Source: Christensenella sp. UBA7584 (GTDB lineage Bacteria > Bacillota > Clostridia > Christensenellales > UBA1242). From it: a DNA stretch of 7,033 nt. Where the stretch lies: NCBI GenBank assembly GCA_002477805.1, contig DLKQ01000038.1, positions 1 through 7,033 of the forward strand. The letters are read 5' to 3'. The position numbers and the translations under genes were made by a program. Below the pieces are notes generated by a model. The model made no database searches. It saw nothing but the letters and a program-made list of their open reading frames with translations, and was not told where the DNA came from. Positions within the stretch are counted from its first letter, which is position 1; the number at the start of each line of letters is the position of its first letter. This document shows, one piece after another, positions 1 to 6,462 of the stretch.

Positions 1-104
1 AAAACTAATTACAAGTGGAAAACAACCTAAGTTGTAAAAAATGAAATTCGAGTTATGAGTAAAAGACAAGCAAAATCATTAACAATATAATTGATAAATT
101 TATT

Positions 105-145
105 TTAAAAACAGGAAGAAATTTTTTCCTGTTTTTAATTTTTTT
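105..145 (+). terminator. Rho-independent terminator of an upstream transcript
   Basis: A perfect 13-bp inverted repeat (105-117 with 126-138, core ACAGGAA/TTCCTGT) encloses an 8-base loop and is followed by a run of T (139-145). This is a classic intrinsic terminator on the + strand. The A-rich left flank means it could also work in reverse. No gene end is visible between 1 and 104, so the transcript it ends presumably comes from left of the window. It insulates the operon starting at 274 from upstream transcription. Confidence 0.8.
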
Positions 146-195
146 GTAACAATCTTTGTATTCTATATAAATATTCACAGTTGTGTGTGCAAACT

Positions 196-258
196 ATTGT
201 TCATATTTTTATTCAAATCTAAGGTCTATATTTACAAATTGACATTGTTCATATTTTT
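196..258 (+). repeat. 15-bp direct repeat, possible operator pair
   Basis: The sequence ATTGTTCATATTTTT occurs at 196-210 and again at 244-258, with starts 48 bases apart. The second copy lies inside the -35/-10 spacer of the rightward promoter, where a repressor would block RNA polymerase. No regulator gene is visible in the window. The sequence is AT-rich, so chance cannot be excluded. Confidence 0.3.
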
Positions 259-267
259 TGATATAAT
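239..267 (+). promoter_or_regulatory. Consensus sigma-70-type promoter of the rightward operon
   Basis: A perfect TTGACA -35 box (239-244), a 17-base spacer and a perfect TATAAT -10 box (262-267) match the housekeeping sigma-factor consensus. Transcription would be expected to start about 6-8 bases after the -10 box, at 273-275. That coincides with the ATG of the first gene at 274, so the mRNA would be leaderless or nearly so. No ribosome binding site can fit between the -10 box and the ATG. Confidence 0.85.
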
Positions 268-273
268 TAATTT

Positions 274-957
274 ATGAAATGTGGTTCATTTGCAAAAATT
301 AAAAGGTTGTTTTATAAAAATAGAAGCAAATTAAATCGTGATATTATTTTCTACTTGCAAAATAAAATTGTACCTAGTTATAGAAAAAATGACAAGGCAC
401 ACGACCTTGACCACTTGCATTGTGTATTAAAACGAAGTTTTTCTCTAGCCAAACAATTCGGCGAAAGTTTGGATTATAACATAATTTGCATTTTGGCAGT
501 TTTTCACGACTCCAAGTACCACATTAGTATGGAAAATCACGAAAAATTGGCGGGAGAAGTTTTGCAAGGTGACAAGTTTTTGGCTATTTATTATAGTGAG
601 CAAGAGCGTTTTAAAATCAAAAAAATTTTAGTAGAACACGATTCAAAAGTTGATAATAAAGCAATATCTATTTATGCAAAAATACTAAGAACAGCAGATT
701 GTACAGATAGTTTGAATGTTGTATTGAAAAGACTTTACGAATTTAGAAAAGCATACTTTAGTGAAATGAGCACAAATGAAAAAATTGAAGATTCATATAA
801 ATATATGCGTGTGCTTTATGGTAAAAATGGATTAGACATAAACAAACATTATTTTTTTGAACCAAAATTTGATAAAATGCTCAAAAAGGCACAATTTCTC
901 ATATCTGACAAAAAGCAGTTCGTATCACTTTTTAAGAAAATAAATCATATTAAATAA
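274..957 (+). CDS. HD-domain phosphohydrolase
   Basis: The 227-residue protein shows the HD superfamily metal-ligand pattern. His47 sits in AHDLDH, the His78-Asp79 doublet follows a hydrophobic helix (ILAVFHD), His89 and His122 come next, and Asp142 lies in RTADCTD. This order matches small HD phosphohydrolases that act on nucleotides or other phosphomonoesters in the cytoplasm. The exact substrate is not readable from sequence. There is no signal peptide or membrane segment. It is the first gene of a five-gene operon, 16 bases before the kinase-like gene. The ATG at 274 has no ribosome binding site and lies where the promoter should start transcription. A TTG at 307 preceded by AAAAGG is a possible alternative start that still leaves the whole HD domain. 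In this context a (d)NTP- or (d)NMP-hydrolysing role is plausible but inferred. Confidence 0.85.
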   Translation: MKCGSFAKIKRLFYKNRSKLNRDIIFYLQNKIVPSYRKNDKAHDLDHLHCVLKRSFSLAKQFGESLDYNIICILAVFHDSKYHISMENHEKLAGEVLQGDKFLAIYYSEQERFKIKKILVEHDSKVDNKAISIYAKILRTADCTDSLNVVLKRLYEFRKAYFSEMSTNEKIEDSYKYMRVLYGKNGLDINKHYFFEPKFDKMLKKAQFLISDKKQFVSLFKKINHIK

Positions 958-973
958 ATTTTTAGGTGAAAAA

Positions 974-1522
974 ATGCATAAAATTATTTTTTTTGAAGGG
1001 TTGCCGAAAGTTGGTAAAACAACACTCATAAATTACATAAAAAATAAAAATTTACCAGATGTATTTGTTGCTGATGAATTAACTACCAAAAAATCAAGGT
1101 TAGAATCATCAAACACATTTGATTTTATGGAAAATGATGTAGCCAAGATAAATTCTGTTAAAAGTGGTTTGCTTTTTATTGACAGAGGACCAATCAGCAC
1201 CCTTTCGTATAACCAAACAAAGATGATTGTTGATGAAAATTATGATTTTGACATTAGAAAATTGAAAAAATGGTTTGCAAAATTTACTTCTTTTTTTCAG
1301 CAAGATAATGTATTTGTATACTTATTAAAAGACCAGAATTACAGGTTTCGAGAAGGTGAGACTCCTACAAATCCTCACGGAACACTGGAGAATCAAAAAC
1401 TAATGGAGCAGATTACTTTTTACAACTCTAAAAAGTATGTTAAAAATTTAATAGTAAAAGAATATTCTTATAATAAAATGGAAAAGTTTGCTGATGAGAT
1501 TATTAATAAATTTATGTGCTAA
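974..1522 (+). CDS. P-loop deoxynucleoside/nucleotide-kinase-like protein
   Basis: The 182-residue protein opens with a beta strand and a Walker A loop, GLPKVGKTT (residues 9-17). A DRGP motif at 70-73 follows the strand GLLFI, as in thymidylate kinases and deoxynucleoside kinases, where Asp-Arg lies near the phosphate acceptor. Arg124 and Arg126 in the segment YRFREGE could form the phosphate-clamping lid. The length suits the nucleoside/nucleotide kinase family, and the predicted role is ATP-dependent phosphorylation of a nucleoside or nucleotide in the cytoplasm. The acceptor is unknown. The start at 974 follows a modest AGGTGAA ribosome binding site. The 3' end overlaps the glycosyltransferase gene by 29 bases, which suggests translational coupling. 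A gluconate-kinase-like or other small-molecule kinase remains possible. Confidence 0.75.
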   Translation: MHKIIFFEGLPKVGKTTLINYIKNKNLPDVFVADELTTKKSRLESSNTFDFMENDVAKINSVKSGLLFIDRGPISTLSYNQTKMIVDENYDFDIRKLKKWFAKFTSFFQQDNVFVYLLKDQNYRFREGETPTNPHGTLENQKLMEQITFYNSKKYVKNLIVKEYSYNKMEKFADEIINKFMC

Positions 1523-2729
1523 CGATGGGATAGTGAGTCACTACGCGGGTGTTGGTACTATGACATCACGATATATAGAAGTTATTACTCAAATGTTAAA
1601 AGAAAAAGGTTTTGATTACAATCTCAATCTATTTACCACAATTTATAACAAAGAAAGTTTTGGGTTCAATGAGTTTTTATTAAACAAGCATACTAATTTA
1701 ACGAAAACTCAGATTTTTCAAGTTGACAATGGCACTCAAGGCGACAATAGTTTTGGTAGTTATGAAAATTGGAAATTGCTTTCACAAAACACAGCAAATC
1801 TAATTAACAATTTAAAAATTGCTAGTTTTGACAAAGTGCTAACAATTGCAAATGATATTCCTTACTGCGATATTGCTAGAAATTTACATTTGCAAATTAA
1901 TCACACTTTAATTTATATTCCACACTCGACAAATCTAATATTTCCAACCCAAAATGACGACATTGCAATGAGTAAAGAGCAAGCTTTTGAAAGGCAAGCT
2001 TTTGAAATTATAAAAAAATTAAGTAATGTTTATGTAGGTGCAATTTCAACTTTTATGAAAGAGCACATAATGCAAAACTATAAATTAGATAACAACAAAA
2101 TTGTAGATTTGCATAATGGCGAAATTTTTGATAAAAAATCAGAGCGAAATTATCCTAGTGAGGCTAAGAAATTATTTAATGAGATAAATCAATACAAAAA
2201 TATAATTTTTAGTTTTGGAAGATGTGAAAAAGCAAAAAATCTTGAATCCACAATGCTACTAGGTAAAGAACTAAACATAAAGGCAGTAGTACTAGGTAGA
2301 ACCTATGGATTTTATGACCCGTTTGTAGAAAAATATCAATCAGTTGCGACAGAGACAAATTCAAAACTTGTTATTGACCCACCTTTTAGTGCATCGCAAT
2401 ATATTTTGGAAAATTATCAAAAAAAGATGATATTTCTTGTTCCATCTATTGATGAGCCAATGGGGCTCGTGGTCAATGAGTGTAGAAGGTTGTGTAAAGA
2501 TAACATACTGCTTGTAGTGAATAATTCGGGCGGTTTAAAAGAGCAGGTTCAAGATGAAAAAGATGGACTGGTTGTGAACTTAAGTGATATAAAAAGAAGT
2601 GCGAAAAAGATTTTACAGCATTTTAATGCAAGTGATATGCAAAAGTTTAATACTAACGCACAAAAAAATTTGCGTAAAAATTATGACCTATACAAAAATA
2701 TGAAAAACTTTTTAGAAAAATTTATTTAA
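1494..2729 (+). CDS. GT-B fold glycosyltransferase, GT4-like
   Basis: The 411-residue protein resembles family 4 retaining glycosyltransferases. It starts with a beta strand followed by a glycine loop (RLLINLC, then YAGVGT). The second Rossmann domain begins with IIFSFGRCEKAKN, the usual GR.xxxKN signature. The C-terminal nucleotide-sugar site has the E-x7-E motif, EPMGLVVNE (residues 321-329), then NNSGGLKEQV. The sugar donor and acceptor cannot be told from sequence. I chose ATG 1494 because it places the N-terminal beta strand directly at the start, as in the family. A weak GGAAAAG lies 7 bases upstream. TTG 1488 would add two residues, and ATG 1560 would delete the first strand and glycine loop. 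The gene overlaps the kinase gene by 29 bases and ends 16 bases before the next start. A glycosyltransferase in an otherwise nucleotide-handling operon suggests glycosylation of a nucleotide, nucleoside or nucleic-acid product (inference). Confidence 0.8.
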   Translation: MRLLINLCANDGIVSHYAGVGTMTSRYIEVITQMLKEKGFDYNLNLFTTIYNKESFGFNEFLLNKHTNLTKTQIFQVDNGTQGDNSFGSYENWKLLSQNTANLINNLKIASFDKVLTIANDIPYCDIARNLHLQINHTLIYIPHSTNLIFPTQNDDIAMSKEQAFERQAFEIIKKLSNVYVGAISTFMKEHIMQNYKLDNNKIVDLHNGEIFDKKSERNYPSEAKKLFNEINQYKNIIFSFGRCEKAKNLESTMLLGKELNIKAVVLGRTYGFYDPFVEKYQSVATETNSKLVIDPPFSASQYILENYQKKMIFLVPSIDEPMGLVVNECRRLCKDNILLVVNNSGGLKEQVQDEKDGLVVNLSDIKRSAKKILQHFNASDMQKFNTNAQKNLRKNYDLYKNMKNFLEKFI

Positions 2730-2735
2730 AGGAGG
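2728..2735 (+). promoter_or_regulatory. Strong ribosome binding site deciding the start at 2746
   Basis: AAAGGAGG is fully complementary to the 3' end of 16S rRNA and is the best ribosome binding site in the window. It lies 10 bases before ATG 2746 but only 4 before GTG 2740, so the ATG is the likely start. It overlaps the stop codon of the glycosyltransferase gene. This gene may be the most strongly translated in the operon. Confidence 0.75.
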
Positions 2736-2745
2736 GTGAGTGTTT

Positions 2746-4206
2746 ATGAATTTGTTACCAAGAAAAGATGAATTACAACCTATTTTGGAAGAAGAAGGGA
2801 CTTTTTCACATTGTCCTTTTGTAAAAGATTTTGTTGATTTATCTTTTACTGCAAAACTTCAGACTATTAATGATATTTTAAGACAAACAATAAAATATTC
2901 AGCTACTCCAAATCCCTCTGAGGACACTAAAATGCTTGTGGGTGATAGTTACACTACCGCGCTTGCGAGTGTTAATTATCTAAAAAATTTAAAAATTGGA
3001 CAAAATCAAAAAGTTGTTTGGCTTGACAAAAAATGTTATGACCCAAAAGATTACATTAGTGAGCGTTTTGCTGTTATAGTAGAAGATGAAAATGGTGAAA
3101 AATATTTGTTTGATGCCACGCCTCAAATTGGTTATGGCTTTGGTAGGGTAAAAAAGTTAAGTAGTGAAAAAATCTTTTCTAGGTATAAAGAAATTTCACC
3201 AGAGCAGTTTGATAATTTTTATAAATTAAGAGAATTTTTGTGCACAAAAGGTAGCGAAAAAATGGCAAACGTTGTCAGGCTTTTAGACAGTTTATCTTTT
3301 GAAAAAAATCCCGAATATTCTCATTTAGCATCAAGGTGTTTCAAAACGCTTGCGTTTTTAGATGAAATAAATTATAATTTTTATGTGGACAAGGCCAAAC
3401 AAATTAACCCTTACATAAATGTCGATAGCCCTCAAAATGAACAAGATATTGCGAAAAAGACCGAAAGAGATTTGCTACTCTATATGCAAATTGATAAGTG
3501 GCAAAATAGTATACTGGGTCTAAGTGATGATAAAACAGATTTCGTTTTTAGTTTAAGTCCCAAAAAACAAATTGAAATAGCACAAAATATTTATGGCGAA
3601 TTAATTAAAATTGATAAAAATCTTGAACCCAAGTTTATGATTGAAGGAAAAGAGATATTAGCGTCACAAATAACGCCTAGATTTTGCTATGAAAACAACC
3701 TTAATGTTGTAATGATAAAACCTTCTTCTTATAGCATAGGCAAGCAAGATGAGATAACAAGGCAAATTTTAGCTAAAGCGGATAATGTTTTGTGCCACTA
3801 CAGTACTAATTTAAGTGAAGAAAGGCCTTTAACAGCAATCAAACCACTTTTATTTTCTCATTCAGTAGGGCTTTGTATAGAAAGACAAATGACTGGGCCT
3901 AGTGATATTTTCCTTGTAAAAGGAGATGCTGATATAATAAAAAAAGAAAAAAAGAATTTGCGTGTAAAATATGGTGAGGGGCTTTATGGCACTATACAAA
4001 AGTGGTTTGATGGAGAAAATATACTCTGGGAAAAGTGGTCTACAAACTTTGTACACTCAACAGATAATGCAGTTGAGGCTGGTATGCATTTCTTGATGGA
4101 TTATCCCGAATATCAGATAATGACAAGATTTATGTACCCTAATCCAAAACTCATAGCTAAAAATATGGAACAAGTAAAAGAACAAAATATCAAAATGGAG
4201 AAGTAA
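2746..4206 (+). CDS. Two-domain protein: transglutaminase-like N-terminal part, NDK-like C-terminal domain
   Basis: This is a 486-residue protein, numbered from ATG 2746. The C-terminal part looks like nucleoside diphosphate kinase. The strand NVVMIKPSS (about 320-328) resembles the family's IKPD start. MTGP (382-385) followed by FLVKGDADIIKK resembles SGP then VLEG. NFVHSTD (434-440) resembles the catalytic NVxHGSD segment, with His437 in the phosphorylated-histidine position. The N-terminal third has GDSYTTALAS (about 67-76), then RFAVIVED and YLFDATP (Asp123), an order like the Cys-His-Asp core of transglutaminase-like proteases. Here Ser68 stands where the nucleophilic Cys would be and no His is seen at its place, so that domain may be inactive or differently used. 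The middle (about 170-300) is helical and unrecognised. There are no membrane segments. The CYTH gene follows after two bases. A phosphotransfer or nucleotide-binding role is plausible; the N-terminal call is tentative. Confidence 0.55.
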   Translation: MNLLPRKDELQPILEEEGTFSHCPFVKDFVDLSFTAKLQTINDILRQTIKYSATPNPSEDTKMLVGDSYTTALASVNYLKNLKIGQNQKVVWLDKKCYDPKDYISERFAVIVEDENGEKYLFDATPQIGYGFGRVKKLSSEKIFSRYKEISPEQFDNFYKLREFLCTKGSEKMANVVRLLDSLSFEKNPEYSHLASRCFKTLAFLDEINYNFYVDKAKQINPYINVDSPQNEQDIAKKTERDLLLYMQIDKWQNSILGLSDDKTDFVFSLSPKKQIEIAQNIYGELIKIDKNLEPKFMIEGKEILASQITPRFCYENNLNVVMIKPSSYSIGKQDEITRQILAKADNVLCHYSTNLSEERPLTAIKPLLFSHSVGLCIERQMTGPSDIFLVKGDADIIKKEKKNLRVKYGEGLYGTIQKWFDGENILWEKWSTNFVHSTDNAVEAGMHFLMDYPEYQIMTRFMYPNPKLIAKNMEQVKEQNIKMEK

Positions 4207-4208
4207 AA

Positions 4209-4694
4209 ATGGAATATGAATATAGTTTTCAAGTAAAATCATTGGAGCCATATATTGAGTATTGTGAAAAAAATGGCTATACAAAAACAAAAGATACTGA
4301 GCAAAGTGGAAAGGAGTTTAAAGGCCCAAACACAACTGTTGCTAGAATAAAAATTCAGAAATCTGCCGATGGTAAAATCAAAAAAATATTGGATTTTAAA
4401 GAAGATGATGATAGTGCGGTTTTAGTAAAAAATAGAAGAGAGTCGCTACCTCTTGAATTTGAAGATGAGGAGGCTGTTATGTCTATTTTAGAATTTTTAG
4501 GTTATGTAGTGCCAAATGGCGAATACACAAGAACAAGAATTATTTACGAAAAAAATGAGGTAAAATTTGAAATGGATTTTTACCACGAATCTAAAAACAA
4601 GGTAATGGCAATTGAGGGAGAAAAAGAACAAGTTGACAAAGTTTATGAAGAAATAAAAGAAATTGAACTAAAAAACGGAAAACTTAAGTTTTAA
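4209..4694 (+). CDS. CYTH-domain protein (triphosphate tunnel family)
   Basis: The 161-residue protein fits the CYTH fold shared by thiamine triphosphatase, inorganic triphosphatases and class IV adenylate cyclases. It has alternating acidic residues at the N-terminus (Glu2, Glu4), basic strand residues in VARIKI and LDFKED (Arg46, Lys64), and RRESLPLEF. After a helix ending FLGYVV come paired arginines in YTRTR (108, 110), then FEMDF (Glu121, Asp123) and AIEGE (Glu136, Glu138). Family members bind triphosphates and divalent metal inside a beta tunnel. The canonical N-terminal ExExK has Ser6 in place of Lys, so catalysis may be altered and the protein could instead bind a nucleotide. The ribosome binding site GGAGAAG overlaps the end of the preceding gene, two bases upstream, so the two are probably translationally coupled. 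It is the last gene of the rightward operon. Confidence 0.7.
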   Translation: MEYEYSFQVKSLEPYIEYCEKNGYTKTKDTEQSGKEFKGPNTTVARIKIQKSADGKIKKILDFKEDDDSAVLVKNRRESLPLEFEDEEAVMSILEFLGYVVPNGEYTRTRIIYEKNEVKFEMDFYHESKNKVMAIEGEKEQVDKVYEEIKEIELKNGKLKF

Positions 4695-4767
4695 ACGCAT
4701 TACAAAAAAGCCATAGTTAGGTTTGTGTTAAATTTTGCATAAGCTTTAATGTAGGCTACTTATAAAT

Positions 4768-4829
4768 AAAAAACCACCAGATAAGAATTAACCTCTAAAA
4801 GGTTTAATTCACATACTGATGGATTTTTT
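4768..4829. terminator. Nested-hairpin bidirectional terminator between converging operons
   Basis: Outer arms at 4768-4780 and 4817-4829 pair with one wobble or mismatch in CCACCAG/CTGATGG plus flanking A/T tracts. An inner arm pair, GAATTAACC (4785-4793) with GGTTTAATTC (4801-4810), pairs with a single bulged base around a 7-base loop. The outer arms end in T runs on both strands, so it can terminate both the CYTH-gene transcript and the Nudix-gene transcript. The pairing is slightly better in the leftward RNA, where the C-A mismatch becomes G-U. The Nudix stop codon (4828-4830) abuts the hairpin. Between 4695 and 4767 I see nothing else. Confidence 0.75.
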
Positions 4830-5319
4830 ATTTGTTTTTATAAATTTTGTTGTAAGCATTTAAAAGTATTTTTAAGTCTACACTATGGCGAAAAACGATT
4901 TTATCAATATTACGTAAGCTTATCCATTCGGGTTTGCCTTGAGTATAAGCTTTTTCACTTTCGGTTATGTGATTTAAACTAATTTTTCCCGAAAGCTTGG
5001 AATGTGAAAAGTAGAGTTGGACTGATTGGCGTGGGACAGAATCTTTGTTTCTTTTAAAAAATGTTGTAGTTTGGTAAATTATTTTATCAGGGACTATCAA
5101 TAGTCCAGTTTCTTCTTTTACCTCTCGAATTAGTGTTTCTTCAACAAGTTCGCCTTTTTCCATTGTTCCACCAATAATGCCAAAACCGTCCCACTGGTGG
5201 GTAAGTAGTATTTTTTCATCTTTTATTATTACTGCATAAACTCCAACTCTTATTTCTAAATCTTCAACTGGAGTTTGGTACTTATTTCCAAAAACATCTC
5301 TGCAGATAACGGTTTTCAT
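4828..5319 (-). CDS. Nudix hydrolase
   Basis: The 163-residue protein contains a complete Nudix box at residues 51-73. Gly51, then Glu57, then REVKEETGL (65-73) satisfy Gx5Ex7REUxEExGU, with Glu69 and Glu70 as the expected metal ligands. It is preceded by the usual strand VYAVIIKDEKILLTHQ and the GFGIIGG loop. Nudix enzymes hydrolyse a diphosphate linked to another group, such as (d)NTPs or nucleotide sugars. The specific substrate is not evident, and the N-terminal 25 residues look like a small lead-in strand region. Its ATG shares one base with the TAA of the QueC-like gene (TAATG), and AGGAGA lies 7 bases upstream. It is the last gene of the leftward operon. In context it may cleanse a nucleotide pool or cut a modified-nucleotide intermediate (inference). 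Confidence 0.9.
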   Translation of the reverse strand: MKTVICRDVFGNKYQTPVEDLEIRVGVYAVIIKDEKILLTHQWDGFGIIGGTMEKGELVEETLIREVKEETGLLIVPDKIIYQTTTFFKRNKDSVPRQSVQLYFSHSKLSGKISLNHITESEKAYTQGKPEWISLRNIDKIVFRHSVDLKILLNAYNKIYKNK

Positions 5320-6077
5320 TACTTATTCTCCTGTATATACAAGGTCTTGTCCAAAGCTTTTGAAGCAACAAATTCTTCTTTTCTTTCTAAACAGGCAGAG
5401 CACTTTCCACAATGATAAAATTTGTTTCCTATTGTCTGAGGTGTCCAGCAAGTTATAGTTTGGCTGTCATCAAAATCATTTGCTTGTGCCCATAAAATTT
5501 CATCACGCTTTCGAAATGTCTTTTTGCATACCTCAGTATCCAAATTTATGGACAAAATGTTCCAATCTTTTTCCCTTGTCATATTTAAAATTGAAAGAGT
5601 GTTTATTCTGTTTAATGCGAGGCTTGATTCAAAATCATTGACAAGCATACCATTGCAAATTGTGCGTACATCTTCACCTAAAGAGACTGCGTATTGTACT
5701 GCATACATAATCATAATTACATCACGCATAGGGTAGCTATGTGTTTTTGCATATTCTTGAAGGTTTTGTTTTATTTCAGTTGGAGGTATGTTTATTTTAG
5801 GAATAAAAACATTGTGAAACTTGTTTTTGCCGTATTTGTTTTGTATGTATTGCGTGTAGAAAGCGATTGACTGTAATTCTGCCTCACGATTTCGTGCTCC
5901 TCTGTCAAAATAAATTGGAAAAAGTTCCATATCAAAATCTTTTACAAGCCTTGCAGAAGTTACGATTGAATCATAACCTCCAGATACAAGCATAACCGCT
6001 TTTTTAGATTCAGGTATTTTTGAAATCCAATCCCTGATTTTTAAAATTTCATTATTAAAAACTTGTTCTGATTCCAT
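5319..6077 (-). CDS. QueC-like PP-loop ATPase with zinc-binding Cys cluster
   Basis: The 252-residue protein has the PP-loop SGGYDS (32-37) after strand AVMLV. It has FDRGARNREAEL (57-68), resembling the F-x-YGQ-x-H-x-x-E segment of QueC, and a C-terminal cluster of Cys210, 223, 226 and 229 (CGKCSAC followed by LERKEEF), matching the QueC zinc site. QueC uses ATP to turn 7-carboxy-7-deazaguanine into preQ0. Here the YPDCR substrate motif of QueC is absent (NDFESSLALNR occupies the region), and no queD, queE, queF or tgt lies nearby, so a different carboxylate or amide substrate is likely. QueC relatives are also known in phage-defence loci (Qat, type IV CBASS). Residues 1-25 form an extra helix whose end, SKIPESKKAVM, is identical to part of the preceding gene's product. 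AAGGAG lies 8 bases upstream of the ATG, within the end of that gene, giving a 2-base gap. Confidence 0.85.
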   Translation of the reverse strand: MESEQVFNNEILKIRDWISKIPESKKAVMLVSGGYDSIVTSARLVKDFDMELFPIYFDRGARNREAELQSIAFYTQYIQNKYGKNKFHNVFIPKINIPPTEIKQNLQEYAKTHSYPMRDVIMIMYAVQYAVSLGEDVRTICNGMLVNDFESSLALNRINTLSILNMTREKDWNILSINLDTEVCKKTFRKRDEILWAQANDFDDSQTITCWTPQTIGNKFYHCGKCSACLERKEEFVASKALDKTLYIQENK

Positions 6078-6462
6078 GACTAAATCTCCTTGTCCTTTTT
6101 ATAAGCAAAATGAACATTTTGGGCATTTTCAAATGTGTTTTCATAAATATGAACATCAGTTACTAAGCCATCTAAGCGCCCATAATCAATAGTTATATCC
6201 AAGTTTTTTTCAAGTTCGAATTTAATTTTTTCAGCCAGTAGGCAGATAACAGTTAAGTCACCAGCCCCTTTTTGAAAACAATCCCAAGAACGCATAAATA
6301 ATGTTAAATCTAAAAAATTCTTTTCATTTCTTTTGGATATTCTAAATTGTAATGCAGTAATGCAAGGTAAGTAATCGTTCCACGGACTATTTAATACAGA
6401 AGTATAATCTTCATAAGTAGGAAATACCATAACAGCTTTTTTTGATTCAGGTATTTTTGAAA
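5991..6462 (-). repeat. 35-base segment shared in frame by two unrelated genes
   Basis: Positions 5991-6025 (in the QueC-like gene) and 6428-6462 (in the thymidylate-synthase-like gene) match at 33 of 35 bases without gaps, including 19 consecutive identical bases (6007-6025 and 6444-6462). Copies start 437 bases apart and both are read in frame as SKIPESKKAVM. Both mismatches are synonymous third-position changes (Ser TCT/TCA, Ala GCG/GCT). The range given spans both copies and the DNA between them. Confidence 0.9.

Noticed and set aside
55..90. 11-codon open frame starting MSKRQAK
   Set aside because: Too short, with no ribosome binding site and no recognisable product; treated only as part of a weak end-repeat observation.
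1109..1303. Antisense open frame inside the kinase-like gene
   Set aside because: No ribosome binding site or recognisable domain, and it lies wholly within a gene with clear motifs. The same holds for open frames at 3862-4290 (minus), 5524-5736 (plus) and 6442-6630 (plus).
2740..2745. GTG at 2740 as the start of the NDK-like gene
   Set aside because: It lies only 4 bases from the AAAGGAGG site, too close for normal initiation; ATG 2746 is better spaced.
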